A stretch of DNA of 64,000 nucleotides, from NCBI GenBank assembly GCA_020881915.1, contig JAJFPB010000008.1:186001-250000 (forward strand), read 5' to 3'. The notes beneath the pieces are model-generated. The model had not been told where the DNA came from. It searched no databases and was given only the letters and a program-made list of their open reading frames with translations. This document shows positions 48,376-59,863 of this stretch, piece by piece; the first letter of the stretch is position 1, and each line of letters starts with the position of its first letter. The stretch is from Paramyrothecium sp. XJ0827 (taxonomy: Eukaryota > Ascomycota > Sordariomycetes > Hypocreales > Stachybotryaceae). Made by a program: the position numbers and the translations under genes.

Positions 48376-49760
48376 ATCCCAAGCTTTTCCGATAGGACGG
48401 TGGTTGAGTGAAGTGGATATGCCTTGGGAAGCGGATGCACGAGACAGCGAGCTTGGGGTTCTGTCTCTCCTCTTGCAGATGGTGTTCTGTAGAGGGATGT
48501 GTTTGGGTATTTATCGACTGAATGTCAAGGGCGGGTCTTAGGGGGGTCGAAAGCGGTAGCAGACTGTTCCCTCTGTGGATTGGCGAGGCCTCCGCGACTC
48601 CTCCTCGGTAAGAGGAAGAGGCTCAGGGATCCTCCTATGCGGCAGCTGATGGGAGTCGGGAACCGACGGAGGTGGGCTCTGGTGCGACGGCACGTCGACG
48701 ACGAGTTGGTGGAGGCGGTTAAAAGGCGCTTGCAGCAGGAGGAGGTATAGCGTTGATGATGTGTGCTGGCTTGCAAAGGCTGAAATCTTTGTCACTGACG
48801 AAGGTTGCGGCCTGGGGAGCCGTCCTGAAGCTGGTTGCCTTTGAGACGACCAAAGGCAATCGAGGTGGTCAAGAAAGGGTCTGTGGGCGGCAAAAACGGA
48901 TTGTCAGCAAGCGGTCTGAGTAAATTGGGGCAAATTTTGGTGCAGACGGAATCGCATATGCCGAGCGAGTCACGAGACAGCCAACATAACAAGCGAGTGA
49001 GGAAAACTTTTGTCAGGTTCGTGATGTGTGTGCGCGCCGTGGGCAACGGCGGCGAGGAGGGTGAACGCATGGACACTCGTCCAAGGCCGTTCTGTATGAA
49101 TCGCGTCGTTGCGGATGAGTCCCAACCGCAGCAGAGCTCTGATACTCTTGAAAGTTTCCTCTGCGAGGATGACGACGACGTCCAGAGCCGGCCAGGCGGA
49201 AGCCGGATATGCGGGACAAAATTGCAAATCTGTGTCAACATACCCTGAGGACGTGGGCCAAAGCGAAGGGATCGAGCGAGCACGATTTTCGCGAGCCGGA
49301 AGCTGGTCAAGATGTTCTGCTGACGCGCGAACCAAGTGCTGATTGTGATTTGATTTTGGTGGTTTTGATCTACCCCGTGGTAAATTTGGCGGTGGGGGAG
49401 AAAGAGAAAGACAATGTGGATTCTGTCCAGGACGAAGAAAAGAGTGACGAGCTCGGCGGGGCAGGAACAGGAAGCCAAGACCGACGCACCAGCCCAACCT
49501 CCAGCACGGTAAGGTACTACGCCGTCGAGGTACCTGCTCCAAAGGGGGGGGGCGCAAAAAAGCTGCAACATGATGAATTTCAACCGACTGACGAGTAGGT
49601 GTCTTCAGGGGAGGTTTGCGGATGTTCCAAGAATCCTCTATGCTCTGTCTACACATGCAAGCACCACGATATACTGCCACGATCAATTTTGCCTTTCCCC
49701 CAGATTCGTCTTCCCTCTTTCTAGTTATTCCTCGACTGCTACGAATGTTCATGTACTACC
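48376..49760 (-). promoter_or_regulatory. Putative long leader and promoter of the ODC gene
   Basis: Reading leftwards into the ODC gene, there is no ATG on the minus strand from 48953 to 48376, a run of 578 bases. The minus strand is pyrimidine-rich, notably opposite 49395-49450, and stop-poor. It gives low-complexity Pro/Ser/Arg frames at 48792-49583 and 48970-49752 that I do not accept as genes. A long untranslated leader for ODC is the simplest reading. Confidence 0.4.
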
Positions 49761-51971
49761 AGTCATCACGGGCTTGCAGTAATTTTTTGTCTGCCTTTGG
49801 CCACCCACCACTTAGGTTTTGTGTCCTTTCCGAATCGGGCCATGGGCAGACGGCGAAGCTCCACGCCGCCCACACATATCCTGCCACAGGCCCAGTCAAA
49901 AACTTGGTAAAAAATGTGGTTTGCCTTTCAAGAGAAGAATAAAGAAGGGGAGCAAGAAAAAAATTCATTGCTCCGCCAGGAACCCCACCACTCAGCGACC
50001 AGCGTCACCCGACGAGTGGCGAGCCATACATCGCCGGTACCGCCAACACACATGCTCAACCACAACCAACTCATGCTTGAGGAGCGAGGATATGCATATG
50101 CAGATTCTTCGGAATGGTAAGACGGACAATAACGTGAGACGACAAGACGGAACCTACTTGACGTCTGGCTGCCTCTGACCAACATTGCGATAATCCCTCA
50201 CGGGCTTTGAGTCGGCTGTAGACTCTGGTCCACCTTTTCTCGTCTGCCATCTGGGCGCGAGCGCCTCCCAGGCCTCCCAGCAATACCACAACATCATTAC
50301 ACTATTGGATTGCTCATCCCGCTCTCCTCGTCACCGCCGGCTCGTTCGCATGGTGTGCTCCGTGCATTACCCGCTCATGCACGTCGGCACCCTGGCTCTT
50401 CTCCTGGGCGACGCTGCAACATCATCCGCGGCGGGGACCGGGACCAGCGTTGGAACGCATCATCTCGATTGCTGCGGAATAAGCACGAGATTTAGGCCCG
50501 ATCCGACCGCAACTTTCCCTCCTTCCCCATTGTTTGCTCCTTGGCCCAATTGACACGTATTGGGCGCTGCACGTAACCCTCTGCTCTGCACTCGTCTCCT
50601 CGCGGAGATTTCAGCTGAAGCAAATGCTACCTCTCCAGACGCCTACACCCTTCAAAACTCATGTATCTCAAGGTCCTGGAACTTGTTTCCTTCTGCCTGT
50701 GTTCCTGGGCCCTAGAGCGATCGCCCCGCATCCCGAGTGTCCCTCCCGCGTATCCATTCTGGAATTAACTTCGTTGGCTCGAGGCTTGCGAGGCTCCGTA
50801 CGTGAGTGTGTGAACCGTACCTCTGCTAGCTCCTATTGTCTTCGCCTGGGCCTAAGGCTTAACAGCCAGGCGAGTGCAGACTCCGATCACCAGCATTGGG
50901 TTGACGTCGAGTACTAATTCTGCAGGAGAAATCGGGTTTGAAACCGAGTATACAATGTATCCAAGGTAATTCCCTGTGCTTTCCCGAGTATCTCTTGACT
51001 TCACCCAAATGTCAAGCACCAGACCAATATAGGGTAACTGGATGAGGCCACGGCGAGGGCCTTCCTGATTTGTTCCGCAGCGAATGGAAATAGCACCCCA
51101 GGCAAGTGTGACTCCACAAGGTGTCAAACTTTAGCTTGCCAGCAGCCTTCCATACAATCTCACCGACCCTCCCATGCAAAAGATCTGCGGCAGCACCACA
51201 TTCTGCGGCTCAAACAGCAACAAGCCCCTAGGGAGTGCATTACTCGTGGTGAACAGACAATTGCTTGTGCCATCCAGCCCATGTGCCGTTCTTCCTCTTC
51301 CGTCTTTCCGGCCAGCCACTTCAAGCGAGACCGCCTCCCGGGACTAGCGTGACAGGCCACCAGGCTGTCGGAATGAGACGAAGTCATGTGTGAGGTATGA
51401 GAGGATGGCATGGACATTCGCAGAAGCACCTAACAGCCAGTCTGGTAGCTGAAGCACATTCCGCTCGGTGACACGGACAGCACGCAACGTCAATCAATCG
51501 CAACTATCGGCTGTTGCGGCATTCCCGCGTAGCACAGGCCTCATGTACTCTGCTCTTTAGTCCGGCAGTTCCAATGCTCAGGGAGTCCGGCTCTGATAGA
51601 ACGAGCAATGCCCGCCTTCACCAACCCCCGCTGCTGGGGCATGTGCCGCTTGTTGCTCTCGCAACGCAGCGGGCACAGCCTCAGCGCGAGGAAGGATTGA
51701 CAGTCACAGGAAACTTGCTCTAGCGTTGCTCTGTGGCCTCCCTGCCACTGAGCGGGCAGGAAGACGTATCGTATCTGAACGCATGGAGGGGTTGGCGACT
51801 CCGCTGAGGCCTCCTGTCTCACCGTGGACGCGACTCATCCATATCTTACAGCTGTCTATTCTTTTTGAGAAGAGTCGTTCATGTACATTGTCTATACCAT
51901 CATACAACAGCACCTCGGCTGTGCAGGCCCCGCGGCATCACGCCGATTGCTTGGGTGCCCCGGGCGTCGCT
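49761..51971. other. Intergenic, no supported gene
   Basis: This stretch runs to the 3' end of the minus-strand cym1 gene. Open frames are all under about 130 codons, without coding bias or motifs. A GGTACC occurs near 50037. The part next to 51971 must hold the cym1 3' untranslated region. Nothing else was recognised. Confidence 0.5.
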
Positions 51972-54900
51972 CTACTCGGCCCCCTTGACGTCCATATCCC
52001 GGATGGTCCAGCTTCCGTCCACCCAGGCCTGCTTCTCGCCCAAGAAGGCAACCTGCTCCTCTCCCTTCTCCATCGCCTCGACGAGGTACTTCTGCGCCAC
52101 AGCCTGGACCTGCTCCTTGGTCACATCCAGCAGCTGCTCACGCTTCTTTTGCTTCATCTCCTCGGTGACGCCGGACAAGAACCTGGCCATACCTTCCTGG
52201 TTGACCGACTTGGGGGCATCAACACCCTGGAATACAGAAATCTTGGCCTCCTCCAGGTCCCTTTCGGCCCACTCCTTGTTCACAGCCCAGCGTCCCGCGT
52301 TCCGCATGATGCTCATCGTGTTCTGCGGGTTGGGGTCGCGGTACGAGTAGAAGCCGAACAGACCGTCCAGGGGTCGTGAGTAGGCACCTCCTCCGTAAGC
52401 TCCGCCCTTCTCGCGAATCTCGTGGTGCAGGTGCTTGTGGGTCAGCAGCTGCGACAGGATCTGGAGCGGCGCGCCCTCGGGCGACGTGTACGACGTAGTT
52501 GGCAGGGAGAGGCCGCCATAGTACACCTGGTACGGTAAGGGGAAGAAGGTCTTACTGTCCCTGGGCAGCCCTCTCGAAGCTACCTTATCGAGGCCGCCCG
52601 CACTCCGCGACAGGCCTTCCACGAACTGTTGTAATGAGGCAGTGTTGTCCTGGACGCTTTCGGTACCGCATGTGATGGCCGTGCGCATGTTGCCGCTTGC
52701 GAGGGCGAAGCCCTGAATTTGCTTCAACTTGGCAATGACATCCGCGAGCTTGTCCGATTCAGGGCGGCTTGCGAGAGACGTGACGAGCTTCACCTGCGAC
52801 AGCCCCGACACCTGCTGCCTCAACCAAGCACTACGCGTAAGGCCCGACTCTGCATAGCCCATTGCGTAGCGGTGACCCGAGGACGCAATGTCGTTGACCA
52901 CGCCATCTGCAGACGCCTGCAGAAGCTGCCTTATTCGCAGGGAGGCCTCTGGGCTGTCGAAATCGGTGTCCAGGACCAGCTTGCGCAGGATGTCAAACAT
53001 GACTGGAACATTTCTGTCGAGTGCCATGCCGGTGAATATGATGCCTTCGCTGGCATGGTGGAAGTCGGTCGGGGATGGGGTAGAATGGTAGCCGACAGAC
53101 ACGCCGCCCGTCTTGAGTTTGATGAGGTCTTCCAGCTGCTCCATGGTCATATCCTTTGTTCCCAGTCGCATGATGCTGTCGGTGAAGAGAGGGATGAGCT
53201 CCCGCAGGTCATCGGGCAGGTTCTCCAAGGTGTTGATGGCGCGGAAGTAGGTAAGGCCGTTCGTAGGCGCCTCTCGCCACTGGATCTGAACCCCGTCCGC
53301 AGCTTCATCCCGTACAACTGTAGGCTCCTTGGTTCTGGGAATATCTTTGACGTAGACGGTGGGGAGGCAGCTGAGATCCTCGGTGTTGGTCTTGTTCTGC
53401 TCGACCAGCAGCTCCTGTTCCTGCTTCTCGAACTCCTGCCTGGCCTTGTCCTCCCCGCCAGCTCGCTGAACGGCCTCGTTGATCTTCTGCGCTAGACGTT
53501 CCTGCTCCTCCTTGACCAGCTCCTCGCCAAACGACTGCGACGGAGCCATGGTGAAGGTAAGGGTGTTGTCGTTGAGAAGATACTTGTCCACGAGCCCTTC
53601 CAGATAGTTGCCTTCCGCCATCCGCGCCTGGAACGCGCTGATGGTGTCGTTCCACGCGAGCGAGTCAAAGGGATCAACCCCGTTGAACCACTTCGGCTTC
53701 AGCCTGTTGAGCATCGAGAAGCCAAAGTTGGCCGTCTTGTGCTTCAGCGAGAGCTCAAGCTGGTGGAGGGAACCGTCCACCTTGGTCTTGTCAAAGCCCC
53801 TGTTGCGAGCTTCACGCAGAATCTCCTGAATCTTGCCCTTGAGTTTCGGTACATCCGCCTCTTGAACGCCGGTCAACCCGATGGAGAAAATGCCCCGCTT
53901 CGCAGAGCTGTCGTATCCGGCATTGGGGCTCCAGTCAGCGCCCAGGCCAGCCTCAACCAGTCCTCGGTACAGAGGGGAGCCGTAGCCGTCCATCAGCAAC
54001 GTTGACAACAGCGCAACAGAGAAAGACTCCACAACGTCGGTGGTGTCGCCCGTGATCCAGGAAATAGAGGTCTTGTATTGACGATCCGAATCCACCAAGG
54101 GGTCAAGAGGTCCTTCCAACGTCACCTCCCTCGGGCCGGTCAGCTCAATGGGTTGGTGAATCTTGGTGTCCGCCGTGATCTTGTCGAATGGGCGAAGACG
54201 GTTGTTGACCTCTTGCAGGTGCTCCGCCAGTGGCATATCTCCGTATGAGAAGATCTTGGCATTGCTGGGGTGGTAGTGGGCCGCGTGGAAGTTCTTCAGC
54301 TGCTCGTAGGTGAGGTCGGTAATCTTCTGAGGGTCGCCTCCGGAGTTGTTGATGTCGGGGAAGATGTGATCGTGGAACCGAATGTAGTAGAGGTAGCCCG
54401 CGTCCGACATCTGGCCCTTCATCTCGTTGTAAACGACGCCCTTGAAGACCAGTTTCTTGCCTTCGGCATCCTCCGCCAGCGGGTTCTCCGGACCGATACG
54501 CCATCCTTCCTGGGTAAAGTCGGACTGCTTGAGCAGCGGATGCAGCGTCGAGTCGAGGTACACGGACATGAGGTTCTTAAAGTCTTGGGCGTTTGTGGTT
54601 GCAAACGGGTAAAACGTGTGGTCCGAGGCTGTGAAAGCATTCATAAAGTTTGACAACGTCCGCGGCAGCATCTTGAAGAACGGATCCCGGATCGGGTACC
54701 TAGACGTCCTTTGTCAGCTGGTTCCATGCATCAATCTCGAGATGACCTACTTGTCGCTTCCGCACAGCGTCGTGTGCTCCAGGATGTGTGGCACGCCGGT
54801 GTCATCAGGGGGGTTCGTCTTGAACCCGATCGAGAAGACATTGTTGCTGTCGTCGCGGGCAATGTGAAGGTAGTCTGCGCCGGTCTTGTCGTGTTGCAGA

Positions 54901-55037
54901 TGAAGGGCTGTCAGCTCCAGCTCGGGGACGTGCTTCGAGCGCACGAGGGTGAAGCCGTGAAGCTTGTCGCCAGGCTTGGGATATTGTGAAAGCTCCGTGA
55001 CGGCCTTGCGAGCCGCACTCGCCGCGTTGCGCAGCAT
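51972..55037 (-). CDS. cym1: Mitochondrial presequence protease Cym1 (M16C)
   Basis: Two minus-strand exons, 54751-55037 and 51972-54699, give 1004 residues. The N-terminus ([13 protein letters not shown]) is basic and lacks acidic residues, as for a mitochondrial targeting peptide. The inverted zinc motif HxxEH is HILEH at residues 84-88, in [14 protein letters not shown]. It is followed by [20 protein letters not shown], a strongly conserved Cym1/PreP segment, and by GVVYNEMKG with the distal zinc-ligand glutamate. The long linker between the two halves is helical and Glu/Gln-rich (about residues 480-530). The enzyme degrades cleaved presequences and other short peptides in the mitochondrial matrix or intermembrane space. 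The intron lies just after the active-site motif, in the codon of Lys96. Length is normal for the family. Confidence 0.95.
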
Positions 55038-55817
55038 GATTAAGAAGGGATCGTGAATAAATGTACAAGTCTAAGCATAAAAATACAAATTTTGGGTGAG
55101 AAAGGGACCAAGCTGGGAGAGAGACGCGCGAGGCCGGGGATGGAAAATTCGACTTGCGCGTGCCTGATGCTCGGCTCCGAAAGGATGGCGATGACGCTGC
55201 TCCGACCCAGGAAAATTTACGGGCCTGCAGAAGACCCCGGCGGGTAGCGACAGTTGCCTTTGCCGTGCTTAGTCATTGGCGGGAAGCGGGAGCCAAAGTG
55301 CTGGTCTGGCCCGGTAGCAGGCGAGAGCAATAAGGTACTAACAGCCCCCGGTGCTGCCGCAGCCCACTCGTCTTAAAGCGCTAGCAGGTCTCACGAGACC
55401 GCATCACCACGCTGTGAAAACCTACATCCCTTTGCCCTCGACTAAGAGGAAGAGTCCAAGCCGTGGCCACCGAGTCGTCAATACCCGTGACGCAGCCACG
55501 TCGCATTATTTACCCTGTACGCAGCCTTCGACTTGCGGCCCAGGAGTGTCTCTCGAGCGCCACCGATTCGTGCACGGGTACGGAAGAATCTCCCGTACGA
55601 GGTGTGCAGCAACAGCCTCAACTGACGGGTCTTGCAACGTAGATATTCCTCGCCTATCGCTCCCGCAAGACTTACCCGTTGCGACACGGGTTCGGAAACG
55701 CAGCCGACTGCCGAGTTACCAATCCTCCCGGCCATCTCGAGCCCCAACCCGATGCAACCGAGCCCTTAATGCGACCGCCCTCGTGACGATCAGACCGCTC
55801 GACGACCCTCTCGCAGT
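55038..55817. promoter_or_regulatory. Divergent promoter between cym1 and the taxilin gene
   Basis: The 780 bases separate the leftward cym1 gene and the rightward taxilin-family gene and must contain both promoters. No TATA-like element stands out next to either start. Short frames here lack coding bias. Confidence 0.5.
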
Positions 55818-57439
55818 ATGCCTGCGAGCCACGTTGATGCTGCATTGGCCAACGGTCATGATGGACATTTGCATCCACCGTCTGTAACCGGGAAGAAAGG
55901 CAAGGCAAAGAAGGCCATGAATTCGGACGAGGCTTCGCGGCTGCTCCAGGCCCGCATCTCGCAGCTGGAGCAAGATGCGGCCGGCGAAAAGGATCAAGAA
56001 CTGGAGATTGGTATGTTCACGAGAGGCGAGCGCACCGGGCGCGGCCCTGATGCATGGGAAAACGACTGACGGTGCGACTTGTGCAGAACGCGAGGTGAAG
56101 AGGGCGAATCGTGATCTCATGCAGCAGGTGTCCAAGATGGACAACATGCAAAAGATAGACTACTTGACGAAGCGGTCGAGCGAACTGCTGGCCGACATGC
56201 GGCGGCTGGAGAGGGACAACCAGAAGAATAAGCGGCGCGGCGACAACCTTCAAAAGGAGCGAGACGCCAACCGCACCGAGCTGAGCAAGACGGTGGGGCT
56301 GAAGGAGAAGCTCGAGAAGCTGTGCCGAGAGTTGCAGCGGGACAACAATAAGATGAAGGTCGGTCAGGATGTGGGACGAATGGCAACAAGATGCTGACAG
56401 CGCCTGCCAGAACGAGAACAAGGAGCTCCAGACGACGCAAAAACGCAATAATACTGCGTGGGACGAGAAATACGCCACCCTGCTGTCAAAACTGGAAGGA
56501 TATCAGGAGGAGAAGGACACGCCCCGCAAGCAGGTGGTCGACATGGAGGTGGACGAGCTGTGAGCGTCCCTGGATGATTTCGTTGCCAGCGCAGTGCTAA
56601 CGTCGCGGTTGCCCAGGTTCCGGGTGCGTTTCAAATCGTTTATCGAGCAGTACGAACTACGAGAGCTTCACTTTCATTCACTCATGCGCACGAAAGAGCT
56701 GGAGGTGCAGTACCACATGGCGCGGTACGAACGGGAGAAGAAGAACGCGGAAGCCGAGTCTACCAAATCCCGACATCTCCAAGCCCAGGTCCAAGCTTTT
56801 ACCAAGACGGAGACGGAGCTTAGGAATCAGCTCAACGTCTACGTCGACAAGTTCAAGCAGGTTCGTCGGCACCGCCCGCACCGTCCCGCCGCGGGGTTAC
56901 TGACGGCAAGACAGGTTGAAGATACCCTAAACAACAGCAACGACCTCTTCCTGTCGTTCCGCAAGGAGATGGAGGACATGTCGAAGAAGGGCAAGCGGTT
57001 AGAGAAGGAGAACGAGGCGCTCAAGCGGCAGAAGGAAGCCACGGCGGCCAACATCATTCGCATGGCAGAGGAGCGCCAGGAGTGGAAGAAGAAGACGGAG
57101 GCGGCCGAGAAGAAGACGGAGAAGCTCATGAGCATCATCCAGCAGATGCAGCAGCAGGGCAGAAAGGTGCCGCCGAACCTGGCGAGCACGGCAGATACCT
57201 ACGCCGACGTGCAGAGCGGAGACGGCCGCGGCGAGGGCGAAGGCGAAGGCGAAGGCGAGGGTGAGGGCGAGGGCGACGAGAGCGACTACTCCGAGGGCGA
57301 AGAAGAGGAGGAGGAGCTCAGCGAGTTCGACGACGACACCGAGGAGGAGCCCCAGCCGCTGGAGCAGGGCGCCCCCGTCACGTACGGGCCTGAGCGTCCG
57401 CCGCAGGCCGCCCAGCAGGCGACGACCAATGGGCACTAG
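55818..57439 (+). CDS. Taxilin-family coiled-coil protein
   Basis: Five exons (55818-56010, 56087-56358, 56411-56559, 56617-56860, 56915-57439) join in phase to 460 residues. After a short basic N-terminus with GKKGKAKKA, nearly all of residues 40-370 are predicted coiled coil. They include the taxilin landmarks KLEKLCRELQRDNNK and FIEQYELRELHFHSLMRTKE. The C-terminal 90 residues are acidic and include a tandem Gly-Glu repeat encoded by GAGGGC/GAAGGC units. Animal taxilins bind free syntaxins in vesicle traffic; the fungal function is not established. Donors of introns 2 and 4 (GTCGGT, GTTCGT) are weak, but both phases and family alignment support them. The predicted stop TAG at 57437-57439 is followed in the same frame by 86 further coding-like codons, described separately. 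Confidence 0.88.
57231..57276 (+). repeat. GAGGGC/GAAGGC hexanucleotide repeat inside the taxilin gene
   Basis: About eight imperfect six-base units encode an alternating Gly-Glu tract in the acidic tail of the taxilin protein. Such tracts change length readily by slippage without breaking the frame. Confidence 0.85.
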
Positions 57440-57700
57440 GAGGCTATTGGACTTGGGGCCGTGGCCGTGGCGGCCGGCCCTTCTGCCTTGACCGGACGGT
57501 CCCAGCCCTCTCGCCGCGAGGCGGTGGGTCGGGTGTTCAATGCGCTGAGGCGGGATCCCGTCTTCCCGCTACTGCTGTCCCGGACCATGGACGAGCTGCT
57601 GCCCCCGGGCATGCCGCGGCCGGACTTTTCCAGGCTGACGCCGGAGCAGCGCGAGGGTCTGTTCACGCAGGTCACCAAGGTGTACCCCCCGGAAAAGTAG
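57440..57700 (+). other. Coding-like in-frame extension downstream of the taxilin stop
   Basis: Directly after the taxilin TAG the same frame stays open for 86 codons to a second TAG at 57698-57700. Third positions are overwhelmingly G or C, as in neighbouring genes. The translation contains an ordered-looking stretch with AVGRVFNALRRDPVFPLLLS and later RLTPEQREGLFTQVTKV. The only in-frame ATG codons are at 57587 and 57608, which would leave no more than 37 residues. It may be a readthrough extension, an alternatively spliced C-terminus, a very small gene, or a remnant of a split gene. I do not recognise the domain. Confidence 0.4.
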
Positions 57701-58350
57701 ACGGGGCCCGGAAGTCCAAGCGAGGTATCCTAGCTGTATGTTTAGATGTAAATGGCTGTATCGCTCTATTATACGATGGCACTGCCGCATGGCCACGTTG
57801 AGGTTGTCTGCATGAAGTCACGGTGGTTTGGAATGGCTTTTCGGCATTGGCGACACGCAATGTTAATGAGCAGTTTCACGTCCTTGGGTCTCTGATTATA
57901 TCGACCGTTGCTCGTAAAGGGCCCTACAAGATGGACTGGGTGCCAAGACCACGAATCGCGAAATCGGCATGTTCTGTAGCTGGGACAGGGACCCGTTCCA
58001 GGTCACAGCTGGCCCGGAGCACAGAACCATGCTTATGACCTCACAAATACTGTTTACATTTATGAAGGCACATTCGAAATATCATAAACACCAATGCAGA
58101 AACTTCGGATCACCCCATGATGGTTTGCTCTTGATCAATGCTGACCCGTCTGTTGCTGGCTTGCCGCCCACCGGGCAAATCCAGTGCCGATCCGTCATAC
58201 CTTACAGCGTGTCTTAGCTCAGCCCGCGCCAGGTACATCCACCTGCATGTAAGGACACATCGTCTGTCCGGAACCTCACGTTGACAACCTCCATCACTCC
58301 CCATCCCCCCGTCCAGACGTCCAGGTTCCGCCCGCGAGCCTACAGACATC
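57701..58350. other. Intergenic upstream of ste24
   Basis: Contains the 3' end of the taxilin locus and the ste24 promoter. AT-richer sequence lies at 57730-57780 and 58040-58090; the plus strand is C-rich at 58280-58345, just before the ste24 start. No gene is supported. Confidence 0.5.
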
Positions 58351-59863
58351 ATGGACTTCCTCCAGGTAAGTCTGCCACCCCCGCCATCCCATCGACGATG
58401 ATTTGGCGGTGTCCCGGCCCCGTGCGCAACGCCCGCTGATGGAACCATGTGCAGCGCCTCGCGCGCATCCTCGACCGCCCGCTCTTCCCGTGGAAGAAGC
58501 TCATCCTCGGTTTCTCCGTCGGCCAGTACCTGCTCGAGTCGTTCCTCACCCTCCGCCAGTACCGCATCCTGAAGAAGACGGAGCCGCCCGCCGTGCTCGC
58601 CAAGGAGGTGAGCCGCGAGACCTTCGACAAGTCGCAGGACTACGGCCGCGCCAAGGCCCGCTTCGAAATCGTCTCGGGCCTCTGGGCGCAGATCCAGAAT
58701 ATCGCCTTCATCCAGCTCGATGTCCTGCCCAAGCTCTGGTCCTGGACCGGCGACCTGCTCCTCAAGTGGGCGCCCGCGCGCTTCACCGGTGAAATCAGCC
58801 ACTCGATTGTCTTCTTCCTGACGTTCCTCCTGATCCAGCAGGGCCTGAACCTGCCGACCCGCATCTACAGCACCTTTGTCCTCGAGGAGCGATTCGGCTT
58901 CAACAAGCAGACGCCGCAGCTCTTCATCAGCGACTTCGTCAAGACCAACGTCCTCACCGTCGCCATTGCCCCTCCCATCATGGCCGCCTTCCTCAAGATC
59001 ATCCAGAAAACGGGCACCTCGTTCGTCTCGTACCTCTGGGTCTTCACCGCGGTGCTCCAGCTCTTCATGGTGACGGCCTACCCCATCTTCATCCTGCCCC
59101 TGTTCAACAAGCTGTCGCCGCTCCAGGAGGGCGAGCTCAAGACCGAGGTCGAGAAGCTGGCCGCGCGCTTCAACTTCCCCCTGCACGAGCTCTACGTCAT
59201 CGACGGCAGCAAGCGCAGCGCCCACTCCAACGCCTACTTTTACGGACTGCCCTGGAAGAAGCACATTGTTATCTACGACACGCTGATGGACAAGAGCGAG
59301 ACCAAGGAGGTGGTCGCCGTGCTGGCCCACGAGCTCGGCCACTGGAAGCTCGGCCACACCACCAGCCTCTTCGCCATCTCTCAGGTATGTAATATGGTCA
59401 CGTCCGGTCGGTTCCCCCGCTAACAAAGGTCCAGGCGCACGTGCTCTACATCTTCAGTCTCTTCTCCGTCTTCATCAACAACCGCTCCTTGTACTCGTCT
59501 TTCGGCTTCCACACCACCCAGCCCATCATCATCGGTTTCCTCCTGTTCTCCGATGCGCTGTCGCCCCTGGACACCGTCATCAAGCTGCTTCTCAACATCC
59601 TCTCGCGACGATTCGAGTTCCAGGCCGACACCTTTGCCCAGGAGATTGGCTTCCGCCTGGAGCTCGCCAGCTCCCTGATCAAGCTGCACGTTCAGAACCT
59701 GAGCACTATGGACGCCGACTGGATGTACGCCAGCTACCACTACTCGCACCCCCACCTGTCTGAGCGCCTCAAGGCTCTAGGCTGGAAGGGCGAGAAGGTC
59801 GTCGTCTCGGAGAAGGAGAAGGATGAAGGTGTTGCTAAGGTGACTGGCCGTGACGAGCTTTAA
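58351..59863 (+). CDS. ste24: CAAX prenyl protease 1, Ste24 (M48)
   Basis: Three exons, 58351-58365, 58455-59384 and 59435-59863, give 457 residues. The first exon encodes only MDFLQ; its use is supported by phase and by the conserved start RLARILDRPLFPWKKLI that follows. The zinc motif HExxH is HELGH at 297-301, and the third ligand is Glu376 in FEFQADTFA, with the family aspartate Asp380. Several hydrophobic helices flank the catalytic region, consistent with the seven-helix barrel in the ER membrane. The enzyme removes the AAX tripeptide from farnesylated CAAX proteins and, in yeast, makes a second N-terminal cut in a-factor precursor. It also clears clogged translocons. Length matches fungal Ste24 closely. 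Confidence 0.96.

Noticed and set aside
58110..59426. 438-codon open frame on the minus strand opposite ste24
   Set aside because: It mirrors the ste24 coding exons; the strong G/C third-position bias of the sense gene suppresses stops on the other strand. The translation is Glu/Gly/Val-rich without motifs.
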